From positions 1 to 37,589 of the forward strand of contig JAUNNK010000012.1 of the NCBI GenBank assembly GCA_030537335.1: a stretch of 37,589 nucleotides of DNA. The letters are read 5' to 3'. Numbering within the stretch: the first letter of the stretch is position 1; each line of letters begins with the position of its first letter. The DNA is from Clostridia bacterium. GTDB taxonomy: Bacteria; Bacillota; Clostridia; Christensenellales; Aristaeellaceae. The position numbers and the translations under genes are program-made. Positions 1 to 8,070 of the stretch are shown piece by piece. The notes beneath the pieces were generated by a model, which saw nothing but the letters and a program-made list of their open reading frames with translations, was not told where the DNA came from and ran no database searches.

Positions 1-1
1 C

Positions 2-871
2 GACATCGGCAAGGCCATCGACGACATCGGCAAGGGCGTCGGGCAGGCGTTCGATGGCCTTGGCAAGGGCATGGAGAAGGTGGTTCGCAAGGCATGGCGC
101 TTCGGGGAGAACGTGGTCAACGAGGTCTCCAACGCCATCAACGACTTCACTGCCGACGCGCCTGAGGCCCCTGTGGAGCGGGTGCGCTCGGAGCGCGCGC
201 AGCAGATTCGCAGGAAGGCCTTCGAGCGCGCGCTGGAGGACGGCAAGTGGGATTGGCTGGCCGCGCATATCTCGGAGATCGCGGACGACGCGGAGCTGAA
301 GGCGCGGATCGCCGAGCGGGCGAACGCGCAGGGTATGCACGCATGGGTCTGCGAGAACCTCGACGGTTACGCCGACGAGGCAGCCGTGGAGGCCGCCATC
401 GCGGACGGCAAGTGGGCCTGGCTGGGCGACAACGCCTGGCAGCTGGAGGATGCGCTTCAGCAGCGCGTCGCCCGCGCGGCGGCGGATGCGGGAGAGTGGC
501 AGTGGCTGCTGGATCACGGGGTGCAGCTGAAGCTAAAGGATTGCGCGATGGAGATTGCAGGTCGCGCCCTGAACGCGGGCCAGAATGCGCTGGCCGCCCA
601 GCTTGCGTCCACGATGCCTGCGGAGCAGGCAGCCGAGCTGGGCAAGCAGGCCTATGAGGCGGGCAATTTCGATGCGCTTGAACTGCTGCTGCCCAGCTGC
701 GGCGAGGCCTTTGCGGACGCGCTGCTGCGGGATCTTGCGGATCAGCAGGACTGGACGCACGTGGAGCAGTTCATCGGCTTCGCCGCTGCGGACACCGTGG
801 AGCAGCTGATGGAGACGGCCGTGGAACAGGGCAACTTCGAGGCCGTGGATATGCTGGATCAACATCTCTGA
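2..871 (+). CDS. Alpha-solenoid repeat protein, 5' truncated by the window edge
   Basis: The reading frame is open to the left edge, so the true start lies outside the window; the ATG at 71 is internal or a weak alternative. The first residues repeat a D-I-G-K motif and look amphipathic. The rest is Ala/Glu-rich predicted helix in imperfect units of about 35 residues. Early units carry a W-x-W-L pattern (DGKWDWL, DGKWAWL, GEWQWL), and a later unit has a looser QQDWTHV. This resembles a TPR/HEAT-like helical-hairpin solenoid, usually a protein-binding scaffold. No catalytic motif, signal peptide or membrane segment is visible in the part present. A strong terminator follows at once, so this gene ends its transcription unit and is separate from rplI. 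Function is unknown. Confidence 0.75.
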   Translation, partial: DIGKAIDDIGKGVGQAFDGLGKGMEKVVRKAWRFGENVVNEVSNAINDFTADAPEAPVERVRSERAQQIRRKAFERALEDGKWDWLAAHISEIADDAELKARIAERANAQGMHAWVCENLDGYADEAAVEAAIADGKWAWLGDNAWQLEDALQQRVARAAADAGEWQWLLDHGVQLKLKDCAMEIAGRALNAGQNALAAQLASTMPAEQAAELGKQAYEAGNFDALELLLPSCGEAFADALLRDLADQQDWTHVEQFIGFAAADTVEQLMETAVEQGNFEAVDMLDQHL

Positions 872-888
872 TTCAGAATGGGGTGCGC

Positions 889-921
889 GGGCGGAGGTCC
901 TTCGGGGCTTCCGCCCGTTTT
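889..921 (+). terminator. Rho-independent terminator after the solenoid gene
   Basis: A 12-bp stem (889-900 with 905-916, including wobble pairs) is closed by a TTCG tetraloop and followed by GTTTT. It separates the solenoid gene from the rplI promoter. Confidence 0.9.
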
Positions 922-996
922 CGTGATTCCGACTCAATTGAACTTTGTTGAAAATTAACAAAAGCGCCGGGATCCGCAGAAAATGGTCCCTCCGCC

Positions 997-1025
997 TTGA
1001 AGGGAAGAAGGAAATGTGGTATACT
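997..1025 (+). promoter_or_regulatory. Promoter of the rplI-dnaB operon
   Basis: TTGAAG (997-1002), a 17-bp spacer and TATACT (1020-1025) with an extended TG at 1017-1018. This is a near-consensus housekeeping promoter. It implies a leader of about 110 nt before rplI, in which no known riboswitch was recognised. Confidence 0.85.
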
Positions 1026-1142
1026 AAAAACTAGGATGGTCTAAGCTGCGCGCCCATGCAGACCGTGGGCGTAGCGCACGGAAACAGCATTCCCTATTTA
1101 TTATGCAATGAATGATATCTTTGATCGGAAGGGGAAATTCAA

Positions 1143-1595
1143 ATGAAGGTTATTCTGCTTCAGGACGTGAAGGGAACCGGCAAAAAGGATCAGATTCTGG
1201 AGATTTCGGACGGATACGCGCGCAACTTTTTGCTGCCCCGGAAGCTGGCCAAGGAGGCGACGGCGGAGGCGCTGAACTCCGTGGAGCGCGCCAAGAGCGC
1301 CGACAAGCACCGCGAGGAAGTCAAGCGCGCCGAGGCCGAGAAGCAGGCCCGCGAGCTCAAGGGCAAGGTGATTCAGCTCAGCGCCCGCGGCGGCGAGAAC
1401 GGCAAGATCTACGGCTCCGTCACCAACGACCAGATCGCCGCAGCCATGCGCGAGCAGCTGGGCATCGAGGTGGACAAGCGCAAGATCGAGGTGGAGGAGC
1501 CCATCAAGAACGCGGGTCAGGCCTTCTTCAACTACAAGCTGATGGCGGGCATCTCCACGCGGATGATCGTGAACGTGAAGGTCGTCGCCAAGTAA
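1143..1595 (+). CDS. rplI: 50S ribosomal protein bL9
   Basis: This 150-residue protein has the usual bL9 length. The N-terminal domain shows the family pattern: MKVILLQDV, then GKKDQILEISDGYARNFLLPRKLA, which binds 23S rRNA. A long charged connecting helix (about residues 45-78) leads to a C-terminal domain containing GKIYGSVT. bL9 sits at the base of the L1 stalk and helps hold the reading frame. The start is supported by GGAAGGGG about 8 nt upstream. dnaB begins 19 nt downstream, a common rplI-dnaB pairing. Confidence 0.97.
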   Translation: MKVILLQDVKGTGKKDQILEISDGYARNFLLPRKLAKEATAEALNSVERAKSADKHREEVKRAEAEKQARELKGKVIQLSARGGENGKIYGSVTNDQIAAAMREQLGIEVDKRKIEVEEPIKNAGQAFFNYKLMAGISTRMIVNVKVVAK

Positions 1596-1614
1596 GGCCG
1601 GAGGGAGTTTACAA

Positions 1615-2976
1615 ATGGAAGGATACGTCGCCGCAGGCAACGCCCAGAGCGTGCCGTGCCATCCGGAATCGGAGCGCAGCGTGCTGGGCGCGATGCTTCG
1701 CTCCCGCGAGGCGGCCCTGCTTGCCATCGAGACGCTGCAGCCCGGCGATTTCTACGATCCCGCGAACCGCGAGATCTATGCCGCGATGCAGACACTGGCT
1801 TCGGCGGCGCGCCCCATCGACCTGGTCACGCTGGACGAGGAGCTCACGCGGCGGGGTAAGCTGGACGCGGTGGGCGGCGCGGCCTATCTGATCGAGCTGA
1901 GCCGCAGCGTGCCCTCGGCGGTCAACGCCCGGGCGTACATCCAGATCGTGGACGAAAAGTCCACGCTGCGCAAGCTGATCGCGGCCTCCGAAAAGATCAC
2001 CCAGGCCTGCTACGCCGGGGATCGGGAGACGCAGGGGGTGCTGGAGGAAGCGGAGAAGCTGATCTACGACATCACCATGCGCAAGGGCGGCGAGGAGCTG
2101 GTGCCGATCCAGCCGGTGCTGCTCAAGACCTTTGAGAAGATCGAGCTGCTGGTGAAGAACCACGGCAAGGTGGACGGAGTGGAGTCCGGCTATACGGAGC
2201 TGGACGAGCTGCTGACCGGCTTCCATCCGGGCGAGATGATCCTGGTGGCCGGACGACCCGCCATGGGCAAGACCAGCATCGGCATGAACTTCATTGAAAA
2301 CGCGGCGATCCGCACCGGCAAGAAGGCGGCGGTGTTCTCGCTGGAGATGCCCGCCGAGCAGCTGGCGATGCGCATGCTGTGCACCGAGGCGCGCGTGGAC
2401 ATGCAGAAGGTGCGCCGGGGCCAGATTGGCGACGAGGACTGGGGCAAGCTCTGCGACGCGATGATCAGCATTGGCCCTGCAGCCATCTATGTGGACGCGA
2501 CGCCGGGCATCACCGTCTCCCAGGTGCGCTCTAAGGCCCGGAGGCTCCAGCTGGAGCACGGCCTGGACATCATCATGATCGACTACCTGTCGCTGATGAG
2601 CGCTTCCGGCAACTTCGGCAGCCGTCAGGAGGAGGTCGCGCAGATCTCCCGCGCACTGAAATCCCTGGCCATCGAGCTGGGCGTGCCGGTGATCGCGCTG
2701 CAGCAGCTCTCCCGCGCGCCCGCAGGGCGCTCCAACCACCGCCCGATGCTCTCGGACATCCGCGAATCCGGCGCAATCGAGCAAGATGCGGACGTGGTCA
2801 TGTTCGTGCACCGCGAGGACTACTATGAGCCGGAGACGGCGGAGAAGAACATCGCGGAGCTGATCATCGCCAAGCAGAGAAACGGTTCGCTGGGCACGGT
2901 GAAGCTGGGCTGGAAGGGCGAGTACACCTGGTTCATGGATCTTTCGCCCCAGGCGAAGGAGGCGCGGCAGGCCTGA
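1615..2976 (+). CDS. dnaB: Replicative DNA helicase DnaB
   Basis: The 453-residue protein matches the full length of the replicative helicase that unwinds DNA at the fork as a hexamer. The N-terminal helical domain begins at about residue 15 (PESERSVLGAML). The RecA-like C-terminal domain has Walker A GRPAMGKTS at 213-221 and Walker B DIIMIDYL at 318-325. It also has the late DnaB motif SDIRESGAIEQDAD at 380-393, followed by AKQRNG. No intein or truncation is seen. The ribosome binding site GGAGGG lies 7-8 nt before the ATG. The gene is 19 nt after rplI and 19 nt before the HEPN-like/CBS gene, so all four genes here are probably cotranscribed. Confidence 0.98.
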   Translation: MEGYVAAGNAQSVPCHPESERSVLGAMLRSREAALLAIETLQPGDFYDPANREIYAAMQTLASAARPIDLVTLDEELTRRGKLDAVGGAAYLIELSRSVPSAVNARAYIQIVDEKSTLRKLIAASEKITQACYAGDRETQGVLEEAEKLIYDITMRKGGEELVPIQPVLLKTFEKIELLVKNHGKVDGVESGYTELDELLTGFHPGEMILVAGRPAMGKTSIGMNFIENAAIRTGKKAAVFSLEMPAEQLAMRMLCTEARVDMQKVRRGQIGDEDWGKLCDAMISIGPAAIYVDATPGITVSQVRSKARRLQLEHGLDIIMIDYLSLMSASGNFGSRQEEVAQISRALKSLAIELGVPVIALQQLSRAPAGRSNHRPMLSDIRESGAIEQDADVVMFVHREDYYEPETAEKNIAELIIAKQRNGSLGTVKLGWKGEYTWFMDLSPQAKEARQA

Positions 2977-2995
2977 GCTGCCGGGAGGAGCGGAC

Positions 2996-3766
2996 ATGTC
3001 GAGAGCGGAAGTCTTTTTGCAGAAGTACCGGATTCTTGAGGGCCTGCTGGAGAAGCGCTACGAGGGTCGCCGCACCGGAGGCCCCAGCGTGGTGTACGAG
3101 TACATCCGCGACGAGGATTCCGAGCCGGTGCGCGTGGATCTGGACCTGCTGCGCGAGATTCGCAACCTGCTGTCGCACAATGCCTGCGATGACGGCAATG
3201 CGGTGGTGGAGCCCTCCCAGGAGATGATCGACCGGCTGGACGCGATCACCGAATACGTGCGCAAGCCGCGGGAGGCCTGCAAGTTTGGCACGCCCGCCGG
3301 TCAGGTGCTGAGCGCGCACATGAACGATTCCATCTACGGCGTGATGCGGAACATGCGCAAGAACGGCTATTCCCACGTTCCGGTGACGGAGCAGGGCAGC
3401 GTGGTGGGCGTGTTCAGCGTCAAGAGCGTGTTTGACTATCTCGCGGACGCTGGGCTGGACGGCCTTGCGCCGGACGCGCGCATTGCCCAATTGGGCGAGC
3501 GCATCCGGCTGGACGGTCGCACGGGCGAGAGGTACATGTTCATCCCGGCGGACACGTCCATCATCAGCGTGCGCAAGGCCTTTGAACGGTATACGGAAAA
3601 GAACAACAGGCTCGGCATGGTGTTTGTCACTGAGACGGGCTCGGCGTCGGAGCAGCTGATCTGCATGCTGACGCCCTGGGACGTGCTGAGCGTGGAACCT
3701 GCGGCAAAGGAGGGCGGCGGTCATGGAGGAAAAGCTGAGCTTCAAGGGGACGATGGAGCCCTTTGA
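2996..3766 (+). CDS. HEPN-like domain protein with paired CBS domains
   Basis: The protein has 256 residues. The C-terminal part holds two CBS motifs, about residues 97-152 (from QVLSAHM to VVGVFSVKSVFDYL) and 163-238 (ending in MLTPWDVL). CBS pairs normally bind adenine nucleotides and act as sensors. The helical N-terminal region carries R56-N-L-L-S-H61, which matches the RX4H pattern of HEPN RNases and HEPN-derived binding domains; that assignment rests on the motif and helical context only. The ATG follows GGGAGGAG by 6 nt. The last 44 nt overlap the alarmone synthetase gene, so translation is probably coupled. The CBS call is firm; the HEPN call is tentative. Confidence 0.8.
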   Translation: MSRAEVFLQKYRILEGLLEKRYEGRRTGGPSVVYEYIRDEDSEPVRVDLDLLREIRNLLSHNACDDGNAVVEPSQEMIDRLDAITEYVRKPREACKFGTPAGQVLSAHMNDSIYGVMRNMRKNGYSHVPVTEQGSVVGVFSVKSVFDYLADAGLDGLAPDARIAQLGERIRLDGRTGERYMFIPADTSIISVRKAFERYTEKNNRLGMVFVTETGSASEQLICMLTPWDVLSVEPAAKEGGGHGGKAELQGDDGAL

Positions 3767-4436
3767 GGATTCGTTGGAGTCCCTGCGCCAGGACTATGCG
3801 CAGATGCGTGGAGTATATGCCGCAGCCATTCGGGAGATCAACGCCCGTCTGGAGACGCTGAACAACGAATTCTCCTATCGGAACCGGCACAATCCGATTC
3901 ACCACATCGAGAGCCGCGTCAAATCCATGCCCAGCATCATCAAGAAGCTGCGCACCATCGGCGCGCCCATCTCCATGTCCAGCGCCAAGAAGCACCTGCA
4001 CGACATCGCGGGTGTGCGCGTTGTGTGCCGCTATGTGGACGACATCTATCGCATCGCCGATCTCCTGCTGGCCCAGGACGATATCTCGTTGATCCTGGAG
4101 AAGAATTACATCAAGAATCCCAAGCCCAACGGCTACCGCAGCCTGCACATCGTGGTGGACGTGCCGGTGTACATGTCCCACGGCAAACTGTTTGCGCCGG
4201 TGGAGATTCAGATTCGCACGGTTGCCATGGACTTCTGGGCCACGCTGGAGCACGGCATCCGCTACAAGGCCACCGAGGAGGTTCCTCAGAAGATTGTGGA
4301 CGAGCTGCGCGAGTGCGCCGATGTGATCACCGCCACCGACTACAAGATGCAGGAGATCTTCAAGGTTCTCCAGGAGGTGCACGATGCGGACGACAGCTAT
4401 CAGGAGGAGATCATCCCCGAGTTCATCCAGCGATAA
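3723..4436 (+). CDS. relQ: Small alarmone synthetase, RelQ/YjbM type (GTP pyrophosphokinase)
   Basis: The 237-residue protein is a stand-alone RelA/SpoT synthetase domain of RelQ size, without hydrolase, TGS or ACT domains. It transfers pyrophosphate from ATP to GDP or GTP to make (p)ppGpp. Visible motifs are DIAGVRVVCRY at 94-104, PNGYRSLH at 134-141 in the G loop, EIQIRT at 161-166 and DFWATLEH at 170-177. The C-terminal helices match the tetramerising part of RelQ. AAAGGAGG lies about 9 nt before the ATG; an internal ATG at residue 11 is a weaker alternative. It overlaps the HEPN-like/CBS gene by 44 nt and is the last gene of the rplI unit. The symbol follows the family; cellular behaviour is inferred. 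Confidence 0.92.
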   Translation: MEEKLSFKGTMEPFEDSLESLRQDYAQMRGVYAAAIREINARLETLNNEFSYRNRHNPIHHIESRVKSMPSIIKKLRTIGAPISMSSAKKHLHDIAGVRVVCRYVDDIYRIADLLLAQDDISLILEKNYIKNPKPNGYRSLHIVVDVPVYMSHGKLFAPVEIQIRTVAMDFWATLEHGIRYKATEEVPQKIVDELRECADVITATDYKMQEIFKVLQEVHDADDSYQEEIIPEFIQR

Positions 4437-4443
4437 AATGTAG

Positions 4444-4465
4444 GGCGGGGTGCCCTCACCCCGCC
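4444..4465. repeat. GC-rich intergenic palindrome
   Basis: GGCGGGGTG, loop CCCT, then CACCCCGCC forms a perfect 9-bp hairpin between convergent genes. It has no T-tract. It looks like a REP/BIME-type unit, but no second copy was found in this window, so that label is only a suggestion. Confidence 0.5.
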
Positions 4466-4478
4466 GCATAACAATTGT

Positions 4479-4526
4479 GGGGTTGTCTCGAAACACGGGA
4501 GAGTGTTTTGAGACAACCCCTTTATG
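4479..4526. terminator. Bidirectional terminator between relQ and murI
   Basis: An 18-bp stem with one G-U pair (4479-4496 with 4503-4520) has a 6-nt loop. It sits between two convergent genes, with TTTAT on the + side. It would stop relQ transcription and probably also murI transcription from the other strand, where the T-run is poorer. Confidence 0.8.
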
Positions 4527-4530
4527 TAGT

Positions 4531-5286
4531 TTAAAGTTCCGCCGTGAACAGCTCCCGCATCAGCTCCAGCTTGTCCTTCCCGCCGGAGGTCTCGAAGCGC
4601 ACCTGACCGGGCGCGGACTGCGTGGTAAGCAGATTCGCATCCTCCAGACGGCGCTTCAGCTGGCGGGCGGTGCCATCCAGGCCGTCGAAGATCTGCGCCT
4701 TGGGGAAGAAGCTCTCGATCTGCCGCCGCAGGAAGGGATAGTGGGTGCAGCCTAGCACGATCCCGTCGATCTGCTGATTGAGATACGGCTCGAAGATGCT
4801 GCCGAGCGCCGCACGTGCCTCGGTGGAATTGGCGCGTCCGGATTCCACGATTTCCACCAGACCCTTGCCCTCCAGCGGAATCACGCCCTCGCCGTAGTGC
4901 TCCATCAGCCGGGAGAAGCGCTCCAGCGACAGCGTCGCACGGGTCGCCAGCGCCAGAATCTTGCCGCCGCTGCGGGCCAGGCTGGCGGGCTTCACGGCGG
5001 GCTCCATGCCGATGACGGGGATGGAGACCTCCGCGCGCAGGGTCTCGGCATAGGCCGAGGTGATGGTGTTGCAGGCGATGACCAGCGCCTTTACGTCCCG
5101 GGCGAGCAGGAAGTCCGTCGCCTGCCGGGACAGGGTGCGGATTTCCTCCAGCGACCGCGGGCCGTAGGGGGCGTTTGCGTTGTCGCCGTAAAACAGAAAA
5201 TTCTCGTTCGGCAGCAGCTGCACCGCCCGGCGCAGCACGCTGATGCCGCCGACCCCCGAATCCAGAATTCCAATGATGTCCTTCAT
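4531..5286 (-). CDS. murI: Glutamate racemase
   Basis: The enzyme converts L- to D-glutamate for peptidoglycan precursors in the cytoplasm. From the ATG at 5286 it has 251 residues, normal for MurI. Motifs include DSGVGG near the N-terminus, YGDNANAPYG, the first catalytic cysteine in ACNT and the second in GCTHYP, so both catalytic cysteines are present. A GTG 15 nt upstream (5301) is in frame, but neither start has a strong ribosome binding site; the ATG gives the usual MKDIIGILDSG beginning. It lies downstream of rnr on the same strand and has its own promoter overlapping the end of rnr. D-glutamate is a common monomer of Pgs-type polymers, but a link to the distant Pgs locus is speculative. 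Confidence 0.95.
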   Translation of the reverse strand: MKDIIGILDSGVGGISVLRRAVQLLPNENFLFYGDNANAPYGPRSLEEIRTLSRQATDFLLARDVKALVIACNTITSAYAETLRAEVSIPVIGMEPAVKPASLARSGGKILALATRATLSLERFSRLMEHYGEGVIPLEGKGLVEIVESGRANSTEARAALGSIFEPYLNQQIDGIVLGCTHYPFLRRQIESFFPKAQIFDGLDGTARQLKRRLEDANLLTTQSAPGQVRFETSGGKDKLELMRELFTAEL

Positions 5287-5319
5287 GTGCGCCTCGCTCA
5301 CAATGGTTGTTCTTCCACA

Positions 5320-5348
5320 ATTATAGGCCCGACGGGCGGAAAAATCAA
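5320..5348 (-). promoter_or_regulatory. murI promoter overlapping the end of rnr
   Basis: On the - strand TTGATT (5343-5348), a 17-bp spacer and TATAAT (5320-5325). The -35 element overlaps the rnr stop codon (5345-5347). This lets murI be expressed independently of rnr. Confidence 0.85.
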
Positions 5349-7468
5349 GCCTGCGCGTCCGTTAGAACGCCCACCAGCTCAAAATTGATCTCGCCGCGCT
5401 CCACGCTTGCGCTCAGCGCCCGCACCCGCACCTGCTGGCCCATGCGCAGAATCTGTCCGCGCTCCGATCCGATGAGCTGTTGACGGCGGTCATCGTAGAC
5501 GTAGTAATCGTCCAGGTCGGATACATGCACCAGACCCTCCACGGTGTTGTCCAAGGTGACGTACGCGCCCCAGGAGGTCACGCCCGAGATGGTGCCGTAG
5601 AACTTGCGGCCGATCTGGCGGCGCATCCACGCGGCCTTGAGCATGTCGTCCGCCTCGCGCTCGGCCCGAACGCTCTCCTGCTCGCGCTGGGAGCAGTCTC
5701 GCGCAAGCTCCGGCATGTGCTTTTCTGCCTTGGCGATGCCCACCATGCCGCCGTCCAGCAAAAGCTTGAGCATCCGGTGCACCACCAGATCCGGATACCG
5801 GCGGATGGGGGAGGTGAAGTGGCAGTAGTCCGACAGCGCCAGCGCGTAGTGACCCACGGGCTTTTCGCTGTACTGCGCCTTCTTCAGCGCCCGCAGCATC
5901 GTGCGGCGGATGACCTCGATGCGGCTGTCGTCGGCGTGCTTGTCCAGAACCTTTTGGAGCATGCCCGGGTGGGGGTGCTCGCCCAGGTACACCGGGTCGC
6001 CCGCGAGGTTCATGAACGCCTCCAGCGCGTGAATGCGATCCGGGTCGGGGCGCTCGTGGGTGCGGTAGAGGAAGGGCAACTGGGTGTCCATGGCGAGGCG
6101 TGCCACGGTCTGGTTGGCCAGCAGCATGAACTCCTCGATCAGGCGCTCGGACTCGCCGCGCTTCGGACAGAGGATTTCCGTCGGCTCGTACTTCTCGTCG
6201 AGCACGAACTCGGCCTCGTCCATCTCGAAGTCCACCGCGCCGCGCTCCTTGCGCTGCTCCTGCAAGCGCTGAGCCAGCCTGCGCATCATCAGCAGCGACT
6301 CCGCCACCTCCTCCGGCAGCGGCTCCGGGTCGCCCTCGAAGAAGCGGTTCACGCCGTCGTAGGTCAGGCGCGCCCGGGAGCGGATGATCGAGCGGCTCAG
6401 CTGGTGATCCACCACGCGCCCGGCGGGGGATACGTCCATCAGCAGGCTCATCGCCAGGCGGTCTGCGTCCGGCATCAGCGAGCACAGGTCGTTGGACAGC
6501 GCCTCCGGCAGCATGGGCACGGTGTAGCCCGGCAGGTAGAGCGAGGTGCCCCGGCTGCGGGCCTCACGATCCACGGCGGAACCCGGGCGCACGTAGTGGG
6601 ACACGTCCGCGATGTGCACGCCCAGGCGGTAGCCGCCGTCCGGAAGGGGTTCGATGGACACCGCATCGTCGAAATCCCTGGAGCTCGCGCCATCGATGGT
6701 GAAGATCACGCGATTCCGCAGGTCGATGCGCTTCTCGTCCGGCTCCGGCATCGGCTCCCTTTGCAGCATGCGGGCGGCGTCCTCGACCTCCGCCGGGAAT
6801 TCGGTGGGGAAGTCGTGATCCTCGGCGGTGGCGCGCAGGCGTGCGAGCATGCTTCCGGCGTTGCCCAGCACACGAACTGCATGGGCGCGGATGGGCCGAT
6901 TCGCCTGGGGATATTCGTCGATCTCCAGCAGGGCGATCTCATTGTTGCGCACGAAGGACAAATCTCCGTCCAGCAGAATTGCGTAGGGGATGCGCGGATC
7001 GCAGGCCACGGCGGTGGCGCGCATGAGATCGACAGCCGCGCCGCGTCGCCCCTTTCCGCGCCCCATGTGCTCGATGCGAACACAGGCCGCCAGGGTTTTC
7101 TTCTCCCGGCTGCAAATTGCTTCCAGCACGCAGTTGCCCTCGCCGCCGGGGCGCACCAGGATGCGATCGCCGGGCATGGGCCGCAGCCGCCCATCCGTGA
7201 TGCGCAGCTGGTTCGAGCCGTCGTCCGGGCGGCACACCGCCGTGCCGTTGTGTAAAAACGCCGCGACACCGGAGACCATGCCCAGCTTCTCCGGCAGGGC
7301 ATACTTGCCCTTCTTCGAAAGGGCGATGCGCCCGCAGGCGGTCAGCGCGTCCAAGTCCCTTTGCAGTTCGGCGTAGTCCATGCCGGAGAGACCGGCAAGC
7401 TCGTTGATCGTCCGCGGCACGTTCGCGCGCTGTATGATTTCGTAGAGGGATTCGTTGATTTCGTTCAT
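5345..7468 (-). CDS. rnr: Ribonuclease R (RNB-family 3'-5' exoribonuclease)
   Basis: The protein has 707 residues and degrades structured RNA processively in the cytoplasm. An N-terminal winged-helix segment (TINELAGLSGMDYAELQRDLDAL) is followed by cold-shock-type OB domains. The catalytic RNB domain carries RDFDDAVSIE, with the clustered metal-binding aspartates, and the late motif CHFTSPIRRYPDL. A C-terminal S1 domain (GTISGVTSWGAYVTL) follows. The ATG at 7468 is chosen because translation further upstream has no family resemblance and GGATGGA precedes it. The protein ends just after S1 without the long basic tail of enteric RNase R. It is divergent from the small gene at 7659. Confidence 0.95.
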   Translation of the reverse strand: MNEINESLYEIIQRANVPRTINELAGLSGMDYAELQRDLDALTACGRIALSKKGKYALPEKLGMVSGVAAFLHNGTAVCRPDDGSNQLRITDGRLRPMPGDRILVRPGGEGNCVLEAICSREKKTLAACVRIEHMGRGKGRRGAAVDLMRATAVACDPRIPYAILLDGDLSFVRNNEIALLEIDEYPQANRPIRAHAVRVLGNAGSMLARLRATAEDHDFPTEFPAEVEDAARMLQREPMPEPDEKRIDLRNRVIFTIDGASSRDFDDAVSIEPLPDGGYRLGVHIADVSHYVRPGSAVDREARSRGTSLYLPGYTVPMLPEALSNDLCSLMPDADRLAMSLLMDVSPAGRVVDHQLSRSIIRSRARLTYDGVNRFFEGDPEPLPEEVAESLLMMRRLAQRLQEQRKERGAVDFEMDEAEFVLDEKYEPTEILCPKRGESERLIEEFMLLANQTVARLAMDTQLPFLYRTHERPDPDRIHALEAFMNLAGDPVYLGEHPHPGMLQKVLDKHADDSRIEVIRRTMLRALKKAQYSEKPVGHYALALSDYCHFTSPIRRYPDLVVHRMLKLLLDGGMVGIAKAEKHMPELARDCSQREQESVRAEREADDMLKAAWMRRQIGRKFYGTISGVTSWGAYVTLDNTVEGLVHVSDLDDYYVYDDRRQQLIGSERGQILRMGQQVRVRALSASVERGEINFELVGVLTDAQA

Positions 7469-7558
7469 ACTTCCATCCTGTATGATTTTCGCGGAGGCCG
7501 CACCGGGCGAATCCTCCGATTCCTTGTAGTTTGGGCAGAAAATCGCCGCACAAGTCAT

Positions 7559-7587
7559 AGAATAGCACATTCCCGCATGAAAAGCAA
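7559..7587 (-). promoter_or_regulatory. rnr promoter
   Basis: TTGCTT (7582-7587), 17 bp, TATTCT (7559-7564) on the - strand, with an extended TG. It implies a leader of about 85 nt. It lies back to back with the promoter of the divergent small gene. Confidence 0.75.
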
Positions 7588-7597
7588 GGAAAGCGGC

Positions 7598-7626
7598 TTG
7601 CACACTCCGCGACGCTCGGTTATACT
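7598..7626 (+). promoter_or_regulatory. Promoter of the 104-residue protein gene
   Basis: TTGCAC (7598-7603), 17 bp, TATACT (7621-7626). Its -35 is only 10 bp from that of the divergent rnr promoter, so one regulator could affect both. Confidence 0.85.
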
Positions 7627-7658
7627 GGAAAAAAGCGGAAACCGAAGGAGGAAGAACA

Positions 7659-7973
7659 ATGCTGAAGAACAAGGCCGACAAGCTGGTGCTCAAGGCGATG
7701 CTGGAGGCGCCGGTGCCGGAGCTGCTGCGCCGGGAGGACGCCGCGCTGGCCCAGCGCTGCGGGGACGAGCTCAAGTCCCTGGCGAACCGGCTGCTGATGG
7801 GCCGGAATGAGCAGATCGAGATTCTCACGCCGTATGTGTTGCGCAGGGAGGACAAGGCCGCCGTCAACGACGTCATCACCCGCAGCCCGGACGGCGAGGA
7901 GAAGCGCGATTTGATCTTCTTCTATCGCCTGGCGGTGCTGGTGGAGACGGTGCTTCTGAAGTATCGCGCGTGA
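7659..7973 (+). CDS. Small helical protein of unknown function
   Basis: The protein has 104 residues, is charged and predicted mostly helical, with no signal peptide, membrane segment or cysteine-rich motif. Recognisable stretches are LRREDAALAQRCGDELKSLANRLL and a hydrophobic helix LIFFYRLAVLVETVLL near the C-terminus, too broken by polar residues to be a clear membrane span. GAAGGAGGAAGAAC before the ATG is an excellent ribosome binding site, and a consensus promoter lies upstream, so expression is very likely. It shares a divergent intergenic region with rnr and precedes feoAB by about 100 nt. I do not recognise the family. Confidence 0.8.
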   Translation: MLKNKADKLVLKAMLEAPVPELLRREDAALAQRCGDELKSLANRLLMGRNEQIEILTPYVLRREDKAAVNDVITRSPDGEEKRDLIFFYRLAVLVETVLLKYRA

Positions 7974-8028
7974 AATGCGCTTGCAATCTTGATTTCACAA
8001 AACTGTTATAGCAAAATGTCGGTCGTTG

Positions 8029-8037
8029 TGCTATCAT
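8029..8037 (+). promoter_or_regulatory. Possible extended -10 promoter of feoAB
   Basis: TG-C-TATCAT stands 34 nt before the chosen feoAB start. No good -35 lies at the proper distance. A metal-repressor operator would be expected here, but no convincing Fur or DtxR box was recognised. Confidence 0.4.
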
Positions 8038-8070
8038 ATTCGGCGTGAAATGTCGGAAAGGGGCGATTTG

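Noticed and set aside
4444..4520. The two adjacent hairpins as a transposon-derived MITE
   Set aside because: No terminal inverted repeats, target-site duplication or second copy is visible; a terminator plus a simple palindrome is enough.
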